Shown piece by piece: positions 1 to 6,922 of a stretch of 15,610 bases of DNA. Below the pieces are notes generated by a model, which was not told where the DNA came from, did no database searches, and saw nothing but the letters and a program-made list of their open reading frames with translations. Location: NCBI GenBank assembly GCA_001796865.1, contig MGNQ01000011.1, forward strand, positions 14,292 through 29,901, in the 5' to 3' direction. The first letter of the stretch is position 1. Each line of letters begins with the position of its first letter. The position numbers were made by a program, and so were the translations under genes. This DNA is from Chloroflexi bacterium RBG_16_56_11 (lineage in GTDB: Bacteria > Chloroflexota > Dehalococcoidia > Dehalococcoidales > RBG-16-60-22).

Positions 1-829
1 TTTCGATAAGAATTTTTTCTACCTTGCTGAAAGAAAACCACTTTCCCCCGTTCTCGTAAAGAATACGCTGGTAAGCATGGGCTACATTATGGGTCCCACC
101 TTGAATGCTCCCTACCTCGCGGCTGAGGAAGAACGGGAAAAGAAATATCGCCGTTCCCGGCGTCAGGTCTACAAACAGGCCGGCGAAGACAAACAGTCTC
201 GCCCACATGTATCTCAAGGCAGGGTGCTCCCATAACCTCTCTAACGCATTATAGGCCGGCAAGTTCATCCAGGAAGGGTCTATCAGGCAATCCGGTTGAG
301 ACAGATAGTTAGCAAACCATTTCTCAACTGGACTTGGTTGACCGAAGGGAAGAGGAGGGTTAAGCATATCTTGTAGCTGCGCCAGGACCAGGTCAGAACC
401 CGGTTTAAACAAATCCCATAATTTTAGATAGGTTTCGGCATCGCGCTCCGTCGCAAATTGGGCCAGCCCTTTAGCGGTCCGTTCCTGGTTCGGGTCTACC
501 TTATAGTTGTACTGCACCCAGCATGACTGATTTTCAACATTAATGGCCCCGATGTTACCTACGCCCTGGACTATTTTCCCGCCTTTCTCCTCGAAATCAG
601 GGAAATCGTCCGGCAATGGTTCAAAATTATAGCTCGTCATCAGCGAGGCATGGTAGTCGGCGATAAAGCCGGGCACGCAACTCTGTTCGGACGTTAGCCC
701 GCTGCAAAGCTCGCGGCGTTCCTCAAATACGCCGACACTCATGCCTGCGTACTTGGCCAGATATATGGCAGTAACCATGGACTTGGTACCGCCGCCAATA
801 ATCACCGCATCGAAAGACGCATCAGCCAT
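1..829 (-). CDS. FAD-dependent oxidoreductase, phytoene-desaturase-like (partial, runs off the left edge)
   Basis: An open frame on the minus strand begins at ATG 829 and continues past base 1, giving 276 N-terminal residues; the C-terminus is outside the window. A good ribosome site, GGAGGTGA, sits four bases before the ATG and fixes the start. The N-terminus (FDAVIIGGGTKSMVTAIYLA, then VGVFEE) is a Rossmann beta-alpha-beta fold that binds the FAD ADP moiety, with Glu36 at the end of the second strand. Overall it resembles the CrtI/COG1233 group of NAD(P)/FAD-dependent oxidoreductases and amine-oxidase-like flavoproteins, which typically act on hydrophobic substrates. The glycine motif is G12-x-G14-x-x-S17, so the last Gly of the usual GxGxxG is Ser. 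It is transcribed divergently from the LysR regulator at 1161, a common arrangement for a regulator and its target. The substrate cannot be told from the sequence. Confidence 0.8.
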   Translation of the reverse strand, partial: MADASFDAVIIGGGTKSMVTAIYLAKYAGMSVGVFEERRELCSGLTSEQSCVPGFIADYHASLMTSYNFEPLPDDFPDFEEKGGKIVQGVGNIGAINVENQSCWVQYNYKVDPNQERTAKGLAQFATERDAETYLKLWDLFKPGSDLVLAQLQDMLNPPLPFGQPSPVEKWFANYLSQPDCLIDPSWMNLPAYNALERLWEHPALRYMWARLFVFAGLFVDLTPGTAIFLFPFFLSREVGSIQGGTHNVAHAYQRILYENGGKWFSFSKVEKILIE

Positions 830-885
830 CGGGTCACCTCCATGTTATCCATCATTTCCCGAGATTCCTAAACAGGTTAAATAAT

Positions 886-900
886 AGACCATTTCGGTCT
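886..900. promoter_or_regulatory. Short inverted repeat between the divergent oxidoreductase and LysR genes
   Basis: AGACC and GGTCT form a perfect 5-bp inverted repeat around ATTTC, 57 bp upstream of the oxidoreductase start. On the minus strand a TATTAT hexamer lies just next to it. A regulator operator is possible but unproven. Confidence 0.3.
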
Positions 901-1046
901 CTATCTCGATATAATGCGGCCCTTCCGGATACGAACCTGAGCCGCGGAATCGCCACTACCTTTCCCCGGCACGGGCGAATGCCAGGAGCCAGAAATAACT
1001 GGGGGCAGCGGGAAGTTGACTAGAAGATACCAGATGTCGGGCGGTT

Positions 1047-1075
1047 TTGCAATACCTGAATATCTATGATATTAT
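1047..1075 (+). promoter_or_regulatory. Candidate sigma70-type promoter of the LysR gene, with an embedded inverted repeat
   Basis: TTGCAA (1047-1052) and TATTAT (1070-1075) are separated by 17 bp, matching the -35 and -10 consensus at 4/6 and 5/6. A perfect inverted repeat, AATATC-TAT-GATATT (1059-1073), fills the spacer and overlaps the -10. AT-rich dyads with ATAT half-sites are typical binding sites of LysR regulators, so autorepression from this site is a reasonable inference. The leader would be about 80 nt. Confidence 0.5.
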
Positions 1076-1160
1076 TGCTCCTGCAAATAGATTTGAGCGG
1101 TTGTTAATGTACGATTAGGAGACGCGGGCAGGATTCCAACACAATATTACGCAGAGACTT

Positions 1161-2060
1161 ATGAAATACCCCGAGATAGACACCTATCATCTCATAGTTT
1201 TTTTCTATGTCGCCAGTGAAAAAAGCATCACCTTGGCGGCGGAGAGACTGTGCCTGGCCCAACCTACCGTCACCAACCACATCAAGACGCTGGAGAACAC
1301 CATCGGGATGAAGCTGATAGAGGTAGACAGGAAAAGGATAAAACTGACCCCGGCGGGGGAAGGTCTCTACAACTACACCAAGGAAATATATTCCCAGACG
1401 ATGGCGGCGGAGCGCTACGTCACGCACCTGAAGTATTCCCACATTAACATCGGTGGCAGCCCGCTGTTCGTCTCGGCGATGGCGGGGGCGATAAACAAGC
1501 TATGTGAGAAGCTCCCCGCCGCATCGAAGATAGACATCCAGTTCGGCTCCCACGCCCACCTGATACAGGATGTCATCGATTCCAAGTTGGACCTGGCGAT
1601 CGTCCCCGACCTGGGATACGGGAACGACAAGGTCAGCCACGTGCGGATATCGGACGGGGTAAAACTGGTGTTTTTCGCTTCGCCGACGCACCCGATTTTC
1701 CAGAAGGAATCGATGGAGTGGAGCGACATCTGCTACTATCCGCTGCTCGTCGGCCACGAGCCGCTGGCCACGAAAAAGGTGATACCGAACAAGCTAATCG
1801 CCGAAGGGGTGAACCTGCCGCTGAACCAGGACCTGACGGCCAACAACATCCAGTTCTGTAAAATCCTGGTGCAGAACGGAAACGGCATCAGCGTGGCCCT
1901 TAAGGAAGACATCGAGCAGGAAGTGAGCGAAGGGAAACTCCGGGCATTACCTTTACCGAACGATATCTGGATAGAGGTTGACGCCGTGGCGAACCGGGGC
2001 ATGCTGACCTCGCCGATAGTCCAGCTCTTTATTACCTGCGCCAAGGCGTCATTCAGCTAG
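1161..2060 (+). CDS. LysR-family transcriptional regulator
   Basis: The protein has 299 residues, the normal LTTR length. Residues 9-46 form the N-terminal winged helix-turn-helix: FFYVASEKSITLAAERLCLAQ followed by PTVTNHIKTLE. This is the classic LysR pattern in which A26-A27 and the S/P-x-V-T-x-H-I recognition helix contact DNA. Residues from about 90 to 295 make up the periplasmic-binding-protein-like effector domain. The start is ATG 1161, because an in-frame TAG at 1116 closes the frame and no other start codon lies between. The ribosome site is weak. The gene is divergent from the flavoprotein at 829, which is the likely target, and a candidate autoregulatory dyad lies at 1059-1073. The effector is unknown. 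It is followed by a hairpin and then a convergent helicase gene. Confidence 0.93.
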   Translation: MKYPEIDTYHLIVFFYVASEKSITLAAERLCLAQPTVTNHIKTLENTIGMKLIEVDRKRIKLTPAGEGLYNYTKEIYSQTMAAERYVTHLKYSHINIGGSPLFVSAMAGAINKLCEKLPAASKIDIQFGSHAHLIQDVIDSKLDLAIVPDLGYGNDKVSHVRISDGVKLVFFASPTHPIFQKESMEWSDICYYPLLVGHEPLATKKVIPNKLIAEGVNLPLNQDLTANNIQFCKILVQNGNGISVALKEDIEQEVSEGKLRALPLPNDIWIEVDAVANRGMLTSPIVQLFITCAKASFS

Positions 2061-2072
2061 GATCCGACTGCC

Positions 2073-2095
2073 GTAATTGAAACGTTTTCAATTAC
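2073..2095. terminator. Hairpin between convergent genes, possible terminator
   Basis: GTAATTGAAA (2073-2082) and TTTCAATTAC (2086-2095) form a perfect 10-bp stem with a CGT loop, 12 bp after the LysR stop and about 60 bp from the stop of the convergent helicase gene. The stem is AT-rich, and only a short broken T tract (TTCCTT) follows on the plus strand, so it is a weak intrinsic terminator at best. A dyad bound by a protein is an alternative. Confidence 0.4.
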
Positions 2096-2157
2096 TTCCT
2101 TAAAAAAGACTATTAATCGAAGTATCCCACCACTTCCGTCGGGTCACGATACGCCGA

Positions 2158-4443
2158 TCATCCGCTCTGTATCTCCCTCAGTATCACTTTGGCCGCCGCC
2201 TTATCTAAAGGCTTGTTGTTGTTGCCGCACTTGGGTGACTGGACGCAGCTGGGGCAGCCGTCATCGCAGGGGCACTCGGCAATCACCCTCAGCGTCGCCG
2301 CCCAGAGGTCGGTTATCATCTCGTAGCCCTTCTCGGCGATGCCGATGCCGCCGGGATAGGCGTCATAGATAAAGACCTGAGCATGGCCGGTATCCGGGTG
2401 GAAGGGGGTGGAGACGCCCCCGATATCATTGCGGTCGCAGAGGGCGAAGAGCGGCAGGATGCCGATGGCGGCGTGCTCGGTGGCGTGCAGCCCGCCGGCG
2501 AAGTCCAGGCCGGACCTGGCGATGCGGGACACAGCGGCCGGCGGGACATCGAACCAGAGGGCGACGGTGGGGAAGGTGATGGTGGGGAGGTCGAGAGGCT
2601 CCTCCCCGATAGTCTCCTCGGAGAACTGGCGGATTTTCTTGAACCCGACCACGGCAACCGTCACCTCGACATCGCCGAGGTGGACGTTCACCGGGCCGAT
2701 GGTCTTGCTTTCCCGGACGTTCAGTATACGCAGGTCGTGGATTTCCTTGGTCTCGGTGTAGTACTGGGCGCGGGTCGGCTCGGCGTAGGCGACCTTGTTG
2801 GTGAGGTCGAGGCGGGTAATCAAATAAGACTCGCCCTGGTGGAGGTAGATGGCGCCGGGGTGGACCTGGAAAAAGGCGACGCTGCTCTCGACGGTCTCCA
2901 TGAGCGAGCCGGTGGAGACGTCCACGACGGCATAAGTCTCGCCGGAAGAAGAGCGGATGTTGATGGCCTGGGCGGGGTAGGCGATACTGGGGGCCAGGTA
3001 CCAGCGACCGCGTCGCTCGCGCAGACGGCCTTCCTGCACGAGGGCATCGCGCTGCGGGACGAAATCGGGTCCGAAGATAGCTTCATCGTTGCCATCGAGG
3101 GGACGCTCCCAGGCGGCGCAGAGCAGGTGGGCTTTTAAAATATACGGATTACCGGGATTCACCAGGACATTTTCGAATCCTTTCTGAAAAAAGTCAGAGG
3201 GGTGGCGCATGAAATACTGGTCGAGGGGATTGTCCCAGGCGACGAGGAAGCTGAGCGACTCCCCCTGGCTGCGCCCGCTGCGGCCGGCCTGCTGCCAGGT
3301 GCTGGAGATGCTGCCGGGGTAGCCGTCGAGGACTGTTGCCTCCAGACCCCCGCTATCTATACCCAGCTCCAGGGCGTTGGTAGCCACCACGCCGAGGAGC
3401 TTGCCGCCGAACAGCTCGCGCTCGATACGGCGGCGGTCCTCGGGCAGGTAACCGGCGCGGTAAGGCATCACCAGCTTGGAGAGGGGGTAGCTGATTTCAC
3501 CCAGGCGGTCTTTGGCGTAGACGTAGATAAGCTCGGTGAGACGGCGGGTGCGGGTGAAGGTGAGGGTACGGGTACCCTGGCTGACGAGCGCTGTGAAAAG
3601 GTTGGTGGACTCCCAGTGGGCGCTGCGCCGCGCCGTTTTCTTCTCATCGATGAGGGGCGGGTTCCAGAAGACGAAGTCCTTCCAGCCGCGCGGCGAGCCG
3701 TCGTTGTCCACGACCTCGCAGGGAAGACCGGTAAGGCGCCCGGCGTGCTCGCCGGGATTAGCGACGGTGGCCGTGGCCAGGATGAACCGCGGCTCCGAGC
3801 CGTAGGCCCGGCAGAGGCGTCGCAAGCGGCGCAGCACGCAGGCGACGTGCGAACCGAAGACGCCCCGGTAGATATGGGCTTCGTCAACGACCACGTAGCG
3901 CAGGTGGCGTAAAAATCCCGCCCAGGTCAAATGGTTAGGCATGATGCCGATGTGCAGCATATCCGGGTTGGTGAGGATAATACGCGCCTGCCGGCGGATG
4001 TCCGCCCGCTCCGATTTAGGGGTATCACCATCGAAGGTGGACATGGCATCGAAGGGGAGAAGGTCGGGAGTAAACAGCTCATGCAGCTTGCCGAGCTGGT
4101 CCTGGGCGAGGGCTTTGGTGGGAAAAAGATAAAGCGCCCGGCAGCCGGGCTCGGCGAGCATTGTCTGCATCACGGCGATGTTATAGCATAGAGTCTTGCC
4201 GCTGGCGCTGAAAGTGGCGACGATGACGTTCTTTCCCCGCCGGGAGAAGTTAACCGCGCGGGCCTGGTGGGCATAAAGTGGCCACAATCCGCGGGCTTCC
4301 AGGCAGGACTGGAGCCGTTGGTCCAGGGGCTCATCAAGCTCGCCGTAGGCGGGGCGGCGGGGCGGGAGGTGCTCGATGTGGGCAATCTGGTCCTGATAAT
4401 CCGACTGCGAACGTACCTGGTTAAGGAAGGCCTGGATTTCCAT
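2158..4443 (-). CDS. mrfA: DEAH-box helicase of the MrfA/YprA family with C-terminal Cys cluster (DUF1998)
   Basis: A superfamily 2 helicase of 761 residues. Walker A is ATFSASGKT (Lys83, Thr84), motif II is DEAH (187-190) followed by IYRGVFGSHV, and motif III is ATAT. The Q-QAGRSGRSQGESL stretch holds the motif VI arginines. The C-terminus ends in CPCDDGCPSCVQSPKC (724-739) followed by GNNNKPLDK, the metal-binding DUF1998 cluster. B. subtilis MrfA is a 3'-5' DNA helicase in mitomycin-lesion repair acting with the nuclease MrfB; no MrfB-like gene is seen here. The frame opens at GTG 4461, but a TACAAT -10 hexamer (4453-4458) overlaps that codon, so ATG 4443 is chosen, giving a nearly leaderless mRNA. 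GTG 4461 would add six residues. Confidence 0.88.
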   Translation of the reverse strand: MEIQAFLNQVRSQSDYQDQIAHIEHLPPRRPAYGELDEPLDQRLQSCLEARGLWPLYAHQARAVNFSRRGKNVIVATFSASGKTLCYNIAVMQTMLAEPGCRALYLFPTKALAQDQLGKLHELFTPDLLPFDAMSTFDGDTPKSERADIRRQARIILTNPDMLHIGIMPNHLTWAGFLRHLRYVVVDEAHIYRGVFGSHVACVLRRLRRLCRAYGSEPRFILATATVANPGEHAGRLTGLPCEVVDNDGSPRGWKDFVFWNPPLIDEKKTARRSAHWESTNLFTALVSQGTRTLTFTRTRRLTELIYVYAKDRLGEISYPLSKLVMPYRAGYLPEDRRRIERELFGGKLLGVVATNALELGIDSGGLEATVLDGYPGSISSTWQQAGRSGRSQGESLSFLVAWDNPLDQYFMRHPSDFFQKGFENVLVNPGNPYILKAHLLCAAWERPLDGNDEAIFGPDFVPQRDALVQEGRLRERRGRWYLAPSIAYPAQAINIRSSSGETYAVVDVSTGSLMETVESSVAFFQVHPGAIYLHQGESYLITRLDLTNKVAYAEPTRAQYYTETKEIHDLRILNVRESKTIGPVNVHLGDVEVTVAVVGFKKIRQFSEETIGEEPLDLPTITFPTVALWFDVPPAAVSRIARSGLDFAGGLHATEHAAIGILPLFALCDRNDIGGVSTPFHPDTGHAQVFIYDAYPGGIGIAEKGYEMITDLWAATLRVIAECPCDDGCPSCVQSPKCGNNNKPLDKAAAKVILREIQSG

Positions 4444-4452
4444 TGTAATTGT

Positions 4453-4482
4453 ATTGTACACCGCTCACCCTGAACCTGTCGA
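4453..4482 (-). promoter_or_regulatory. Candidate promoter of the helicase gene lying in a repeat
   Basis: Read on the minus strand, TCGACA (plus 4477-4482) is a 5/6 match to the -35 box and TACAAT (plus 4453-4458) a 5/6 match to the -10 box, with 18 bp between. The -35 hexamer is part of the repeat unit at 4466-4488. Transcription would begin within a few bases of ATG 4443, leaving little or no leader; no ribosome site precedes that ATG. Confidence 0.4.
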
Positions 4483-4568
4483 AGGGTGTCCAATCACCGG
4501 ACGCGCCGATGGTTCGACAAGCGTTCGACCGAGCTCACGCCGAGGTCTCATCATGAGCGGCGCGCCGC
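4466..4568. repeat. Palindromic intergenic repeat (CCTGTCGAAGG type)
   Basis: CACCCT (4466-4471) pairs with AGGGTG (4483-4488) around a core containing CCTGTCGAAG. Next come ATGGTTCGACAAGC and a tandem GTTCGAC copy (7-bp direct repeat spaced by AAGC), then the dyad CTCAT-C-ATGAG (4547-4557) and the 12-bp perfect palindrome GCGGCGCGCCGC (4557-4568). From general knowledge, segments reading CTTCGACAGGxTCAGGG and GGTTCGACAAGCTCACC are short dispersed elements in many bacterial genomes. It fills most of the gap between the helicase and DUF503 genes. Confidence 0.6.
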
Positions 4569-4591
4569 GCACGCTTTTAATATTGATAATA

Positions 4592-4882
4592 CTAGACGTC
4601 AATAATCTCGATGTTATAATCGAGAATCTCGGCGTCGAAGTGACCGTTGACGATAAAGTCGATGACCCGGGAAAGGACCTGGTTAGAATGCCGCTTATCA
4701 TTGCTGATGGTGCAGACACCGATGGTAGCGAGCTGCCAGGCATCATTATCATCGACCTCAGCGACGGCGACGTCGAAACGGCTGCGGACCCGTCCGGTAA
4801 TGGACTTGAGCACCTGCCGCTTGCCCTTAAGCGACATATTTTCCGGCAGGCGCAGGCTCACCCTGGCGACACCTACGTTCAT
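4592..4882 (-). CDS. DUF503 family protein (YlxP-like)
   Basis: A 96-residue protein that matches the DUF503/YlxP pattern throughout: MNVGVARVSLRLPENMSLKG, then KRQVLKSITGRVRSRFDVAVAE, VDDNDAWQLATIGVCTISND, and a terminal DYNIEIIDV. Members are small ferredoxin-like folds without established catalytic activity. In Firmicutes the gene usually sits in the nusA-infB-rbfA operon, which suggests a translation or ribosome link, but here it stands alone between a helicase and a synthase. The ATG 4882 start agrees with the family N-terminus. No clear ribosome site is visible and no alternative start lies just upstream. It is divergent from the synthase gene at 5179. The family call is firm; the role is unknown. 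Confidence 0.85.
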   Translation of the reverse strand: MNVGVARVSLRLPENMSLKGKRQVLKSITGRVRSRFDVAVAEVDDNDAWQLATIGVCTISNDKRHSNQVLSRVIDFIVNGHFDAEILDYNIEIIDV

Positions 4883-4985
4883 GATATTACGATGAGAGCA
4901 ACGCTATCTCTAATCTACCATCCGTTTCGAAGAGTGTCAAACAAAACGGGAGAAAATCCCCCTGAGAGGTGCACGAAAACGTCAA

Positions 4986-5078
4986 TCCCGACCCCGTATC
5001 AAGCGCGGGGCAAGCTCTGGTCGGGAATCCCCAAAGCAATCTTCGGCTTCCCGTGCTGGATTGCCACTTTCACGGGAA
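4986..5078. repeat. Palindromic intergenic repeat with two hairpins, upstream of the synthase gene
   Basis: TCCCGACC (4986-4993) pairs with GGTCGGGA (5019-5026), and CCCCG (4992-4996) can pair with CGGGG (5006-5010) inside. A second hairpin follows: TTCCCGTG (5048-5055) and CACGGGAA (5071-5078), a perfect 8-bp stem around a 15-nt loop that includes CTGGATTGCCAC. This GGGAATCC / GGATTGCCAC composition is typical of dispersed bacterial intergenic repeats. An open frame from ATG 4969 runs through it, but it is probably untranslated. Confidence 0.6.
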
Positions 5079-5098
5079 CGAGGTATTTTATCTTTCAT

Positions 5099-5128
5099 TT
5101 GCCCATAATAAGAACGTTATGTTAAAAT
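5099..5128 (+). promoter_or_regulatory. Candidate promoter of the synthase gene
   Basis: TTGCCC (5099-5104) and TAAAAT (5123-5128) are separated by 18 bp, matching the -35 and -10 consensus at 4/6 and 5/6. The site lies directly after the palindromic repeat and about 50 bp before the chosen start, ATG 5179. It would place the 5' extension of the frame outside the transcript. Confidence 0.4.
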
Positions 5129-5178
5129 TCAGATATAAAATCGACCGGCAAAGAGTGCCTGAAGGGGAGGTGATGCCG

Positions 5179-6429
5179 ATGCCCAAAATTTACCTGATTG
5201 ACGTGACCAACCGGGACGGGGTACAGACGGCCAAGTTGGGGCTATCCAAACTGGAAAAGACCATGATAAACATCTACCTCAATGACATGGGCGTCTTCCA
5301 GTCGGAGTTCGGTTTCCCCACGACCAGGCATGAGATAAACTATCTCCATGCCAACCTGGAGCTCGCCCGTACGGAAGTCATCAAACCCCTCAGGCTGGGC
5401 GGGTGGATACGGGCGCTCAGGACTGACGTGGAAACGACGTACCGGAACGTGCCAGGACTGGAACATATCAACCTCTCGATATCCACCTCGAACCAGATGA
5501 TACAGACCAAGCTCCGTAAGACGCATCAGGAAATTATCAAGGACATGACCGAGGCAGTCGACTGCGCCCGAACCTGCGGGGCGGTATCAATCGGGGTTAA
5601 CGCCGAGGACGCTTCCCGGACAGATATCGAATACCTTATAGCATTCGGCCTGGCGGCCGGGGAACACGGGGCGGACAGGCTCAGGTACTGTGACACACTG
5701 GGCTATGATAGCCCCTTCACTATCTATGATAACTGCCGGACGCTGGCGGAGAAGACCGGGCTGCCCATAGAACTGCACTGCCACAACGATCTGGGCATGG
5801 CCGTGGCCAACTCCCTGGCGGGAGCCATGGGGGTTATCGACGGGGGACAGGACGCTTACATCAACACCACGATCAACGGCATTGGGGAGAGGGCAGGCAA
5901 CGCCGACCTCATCGCTATCGTGCTCGCCATTTCAAAGTCGAAGCACACGTTGAAAAAATATCCGCTGGCGGGCCCGATAAAATTGAGGCTGGCCTCGAAA
6001 ATCGCCAAGTTCGCCAGCTACGCCTTCGACGTACCGATACCTATCAACCAGCCGGGCGTCGGGGCCAACGCCTTCGCCCACTCGTCTGGTATCCACGCCG
6101 ACGGCGTCCTGAAAGACCCGGAGAACTACGAGCTATATAGCTTCGAGGAGCTAGGCCGGGGCGAGCCGGTGAAGGTCGAAACGGGCAGGGAAATCATCGC
6201 CGGCCAGTACAGCGGCATCTCGGGCTTCGGCCATGTCATGGGCAAGCTCGATATTACTTTCAAAAACAGGGAAGAGGCCAACGAGATACTGGAGCTGGTC
6301 AGGTACGCCAATGTTGAGTCGCACAAGCCGCTGGTCGAAGACGAGCTGCTTTTCATCGCCAAGTATCCGGATATCGCCCGGAAGCTCCTGACGATGACGC
6401 CGCTCGATAGCCAGTACGTCGGAAACTAG
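5179..6429 (+). CDS. Homocitrate synthase / Re-citrate synthase-like acyltransferase (HMGL-like TIM barrel)
   Basis: The 416-residue protein belongs to the DRE-TIM (isopropylmalate/homocitrate synthase) superfamily, which condenses acetyl-CoA with a 2-oxoacid. Visible features are the N-terminal VTNRDGVQ (Arg12-Asp13, substrate and metal binding), HCHND (His200, His202, metal ligands), NTTINGIGERAGN (229-241) and HSSGIHADG (from 301). Homocitrate synthase (NifV/LysS type) is the closest name, but Re-face citrate synthases of anaerobes such as C. kluyveri and Dehalococcoides belong to the same group, so the substrate (2-oxoglutarate or oxaloacetate) is open. The frame is open back to ATG 4969. 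ATG 5179 is preferred because GGGGAGG (5164-5170) lies eight bases before it, it matches the family N-terminus, and the upstream 70 codons run through a palindromic repeat and a promoter. No lysine-pathway or nif genes lie nearby. Confidence 0.85.
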   Translation: MPKIYLIDVTNRDGVQTAKLGLSKLEKTMINIYLNDMGVFQSEFGFPTTRHEINYLHANLELARTEVIKPLRLGGWIRALRTDVETTYRNVPGLEHINLSISTSNQMIQTKLRKTHQEIIKDMTEAVDCARTCGAVSIGVNAEDASRTDIEYLIAFGLAAGEHGADRLRYCDTLGYDSPFTIYDNCRTLAEKTGLPIELHCHNDLGMAVANSLAGAMGVIDGGQDAYINTTINGIGERAGNADLIAIVLAISKSKHTLKKYPLAGPIKLRLASKIAKFASYAFDVPIPINQPGVGANAFAHSSGIHADGVLKDPENYELYSFEELGRGEPVKVETGREIIAGQYSGISGFGHVMGKLDITFKNREEANEILELVRYANVESHKPLVEDELLFIAKYPDIARKLLTMTPLDSQYVGN

Positions 6430-6472
6430 TCCAACAACCGAACGATGGTCGACGTACCGCCATTCAAGATAT

Positions 6473-6922
6473 ATGTCCGGTGAACTGGAAGAAATCACCC
6501 TGAGACCGATCGGTTTCGTCCGCAGCGAGATAAAGCGGCGCGAGCGGCGCGATGCCAGCGGTACAGTTGCCGAGATTGTCCTCGAACCCGAACTGACCGA
6601 AGCGCTGGACAACATCGACGAGTTTTCCCACATCATTGTCATCTACTGGATGCACCAGTCCCGCCGACCGGCACCGACGAAAGTCCATCCCCGGTACCGG
6701 AAAGAGCGCTCCCCGGTGGGCGTGCTGGCCAGCCGCTCGCCCGACCGACCGAACCCTCTGGGGAAAACCACCGTCAGGCTAGTGGGACGCAACGCGAATG
6801 TATTAACCGTCCGGGGGCTGGATGCCATCGACGGGACGCCGGTAATCGATATCAAGCCATATATCCCGGGGCTTGACGCGGTGGCGGATGCCAGAGTGCC
6901 GCAATGGATGATGGAAAACTGA
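6473..6922 (+). CDS. trmO: tRNA (N6-threonylcarbamoyladenosine37-N6)-methyltransferase TrmO
   Basis: A 149-residue protein of the TrmO/TsaA (YaeB, VirR) family, which methylates t6A37 to m6t6A in ANN-decoding tRNAs using SAM. Family motifs are present in order: LRPIGFVRSE (10-19), LEPEL with a downstream FSHIIVIYWMH (51-61), LASRSPDRPNPLGKT (85-99) and the C-terminal DGTPVIDIKPYIP (120-132). The fold is an all-beta barrel rather than a Rossmann methyltransferase. Length is that of the short TrmO type, without the longer C-terminal domain of the E. coli protein. The ATG 6473 start has no clear ribosome site. Its 3' end overlaps the next gene by 19 bp, so the two are probably co-translated; it lies 43 bp after the synthase gene and may share its transcript. 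Confidence 0.9.
   Translation: MSGELEEITLRPIGFVRSEIKRRERRDASGTVAEIVLEPELTEALDNIDEFSHIIVIYWMHQSRRPAPTKVHPRYRKERSPVGVLASRSPDRPNPLGKTTVRLVGRNANVLTVRGLDAIDGTPVIDIKPYIPGLDAVADARVPQWMMEN

Noticed and set aside
2383..3138. Long plus-strand open frame of 251 codons opposite the helicase gene
   Set aside because: It lies antisense inside a clear helicase gene, is rich in Gly, Asp and Glu as expected for a shadow of GC-rich coding DNA, and matches no known family.
3202..3912. Plus-strand open frame of 236 codons opposite the helicase gene
   Set aside because: Antisense shadow of the helicase with no ribosome site and no recognisable motif.
4454..5125. Plus-strand frame of 223 codons spanning the repeat and the DUF503 gene
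   Set aside because: It crosses two palindromic repeats and is antisense to DUF503, whose family pattern is clear.
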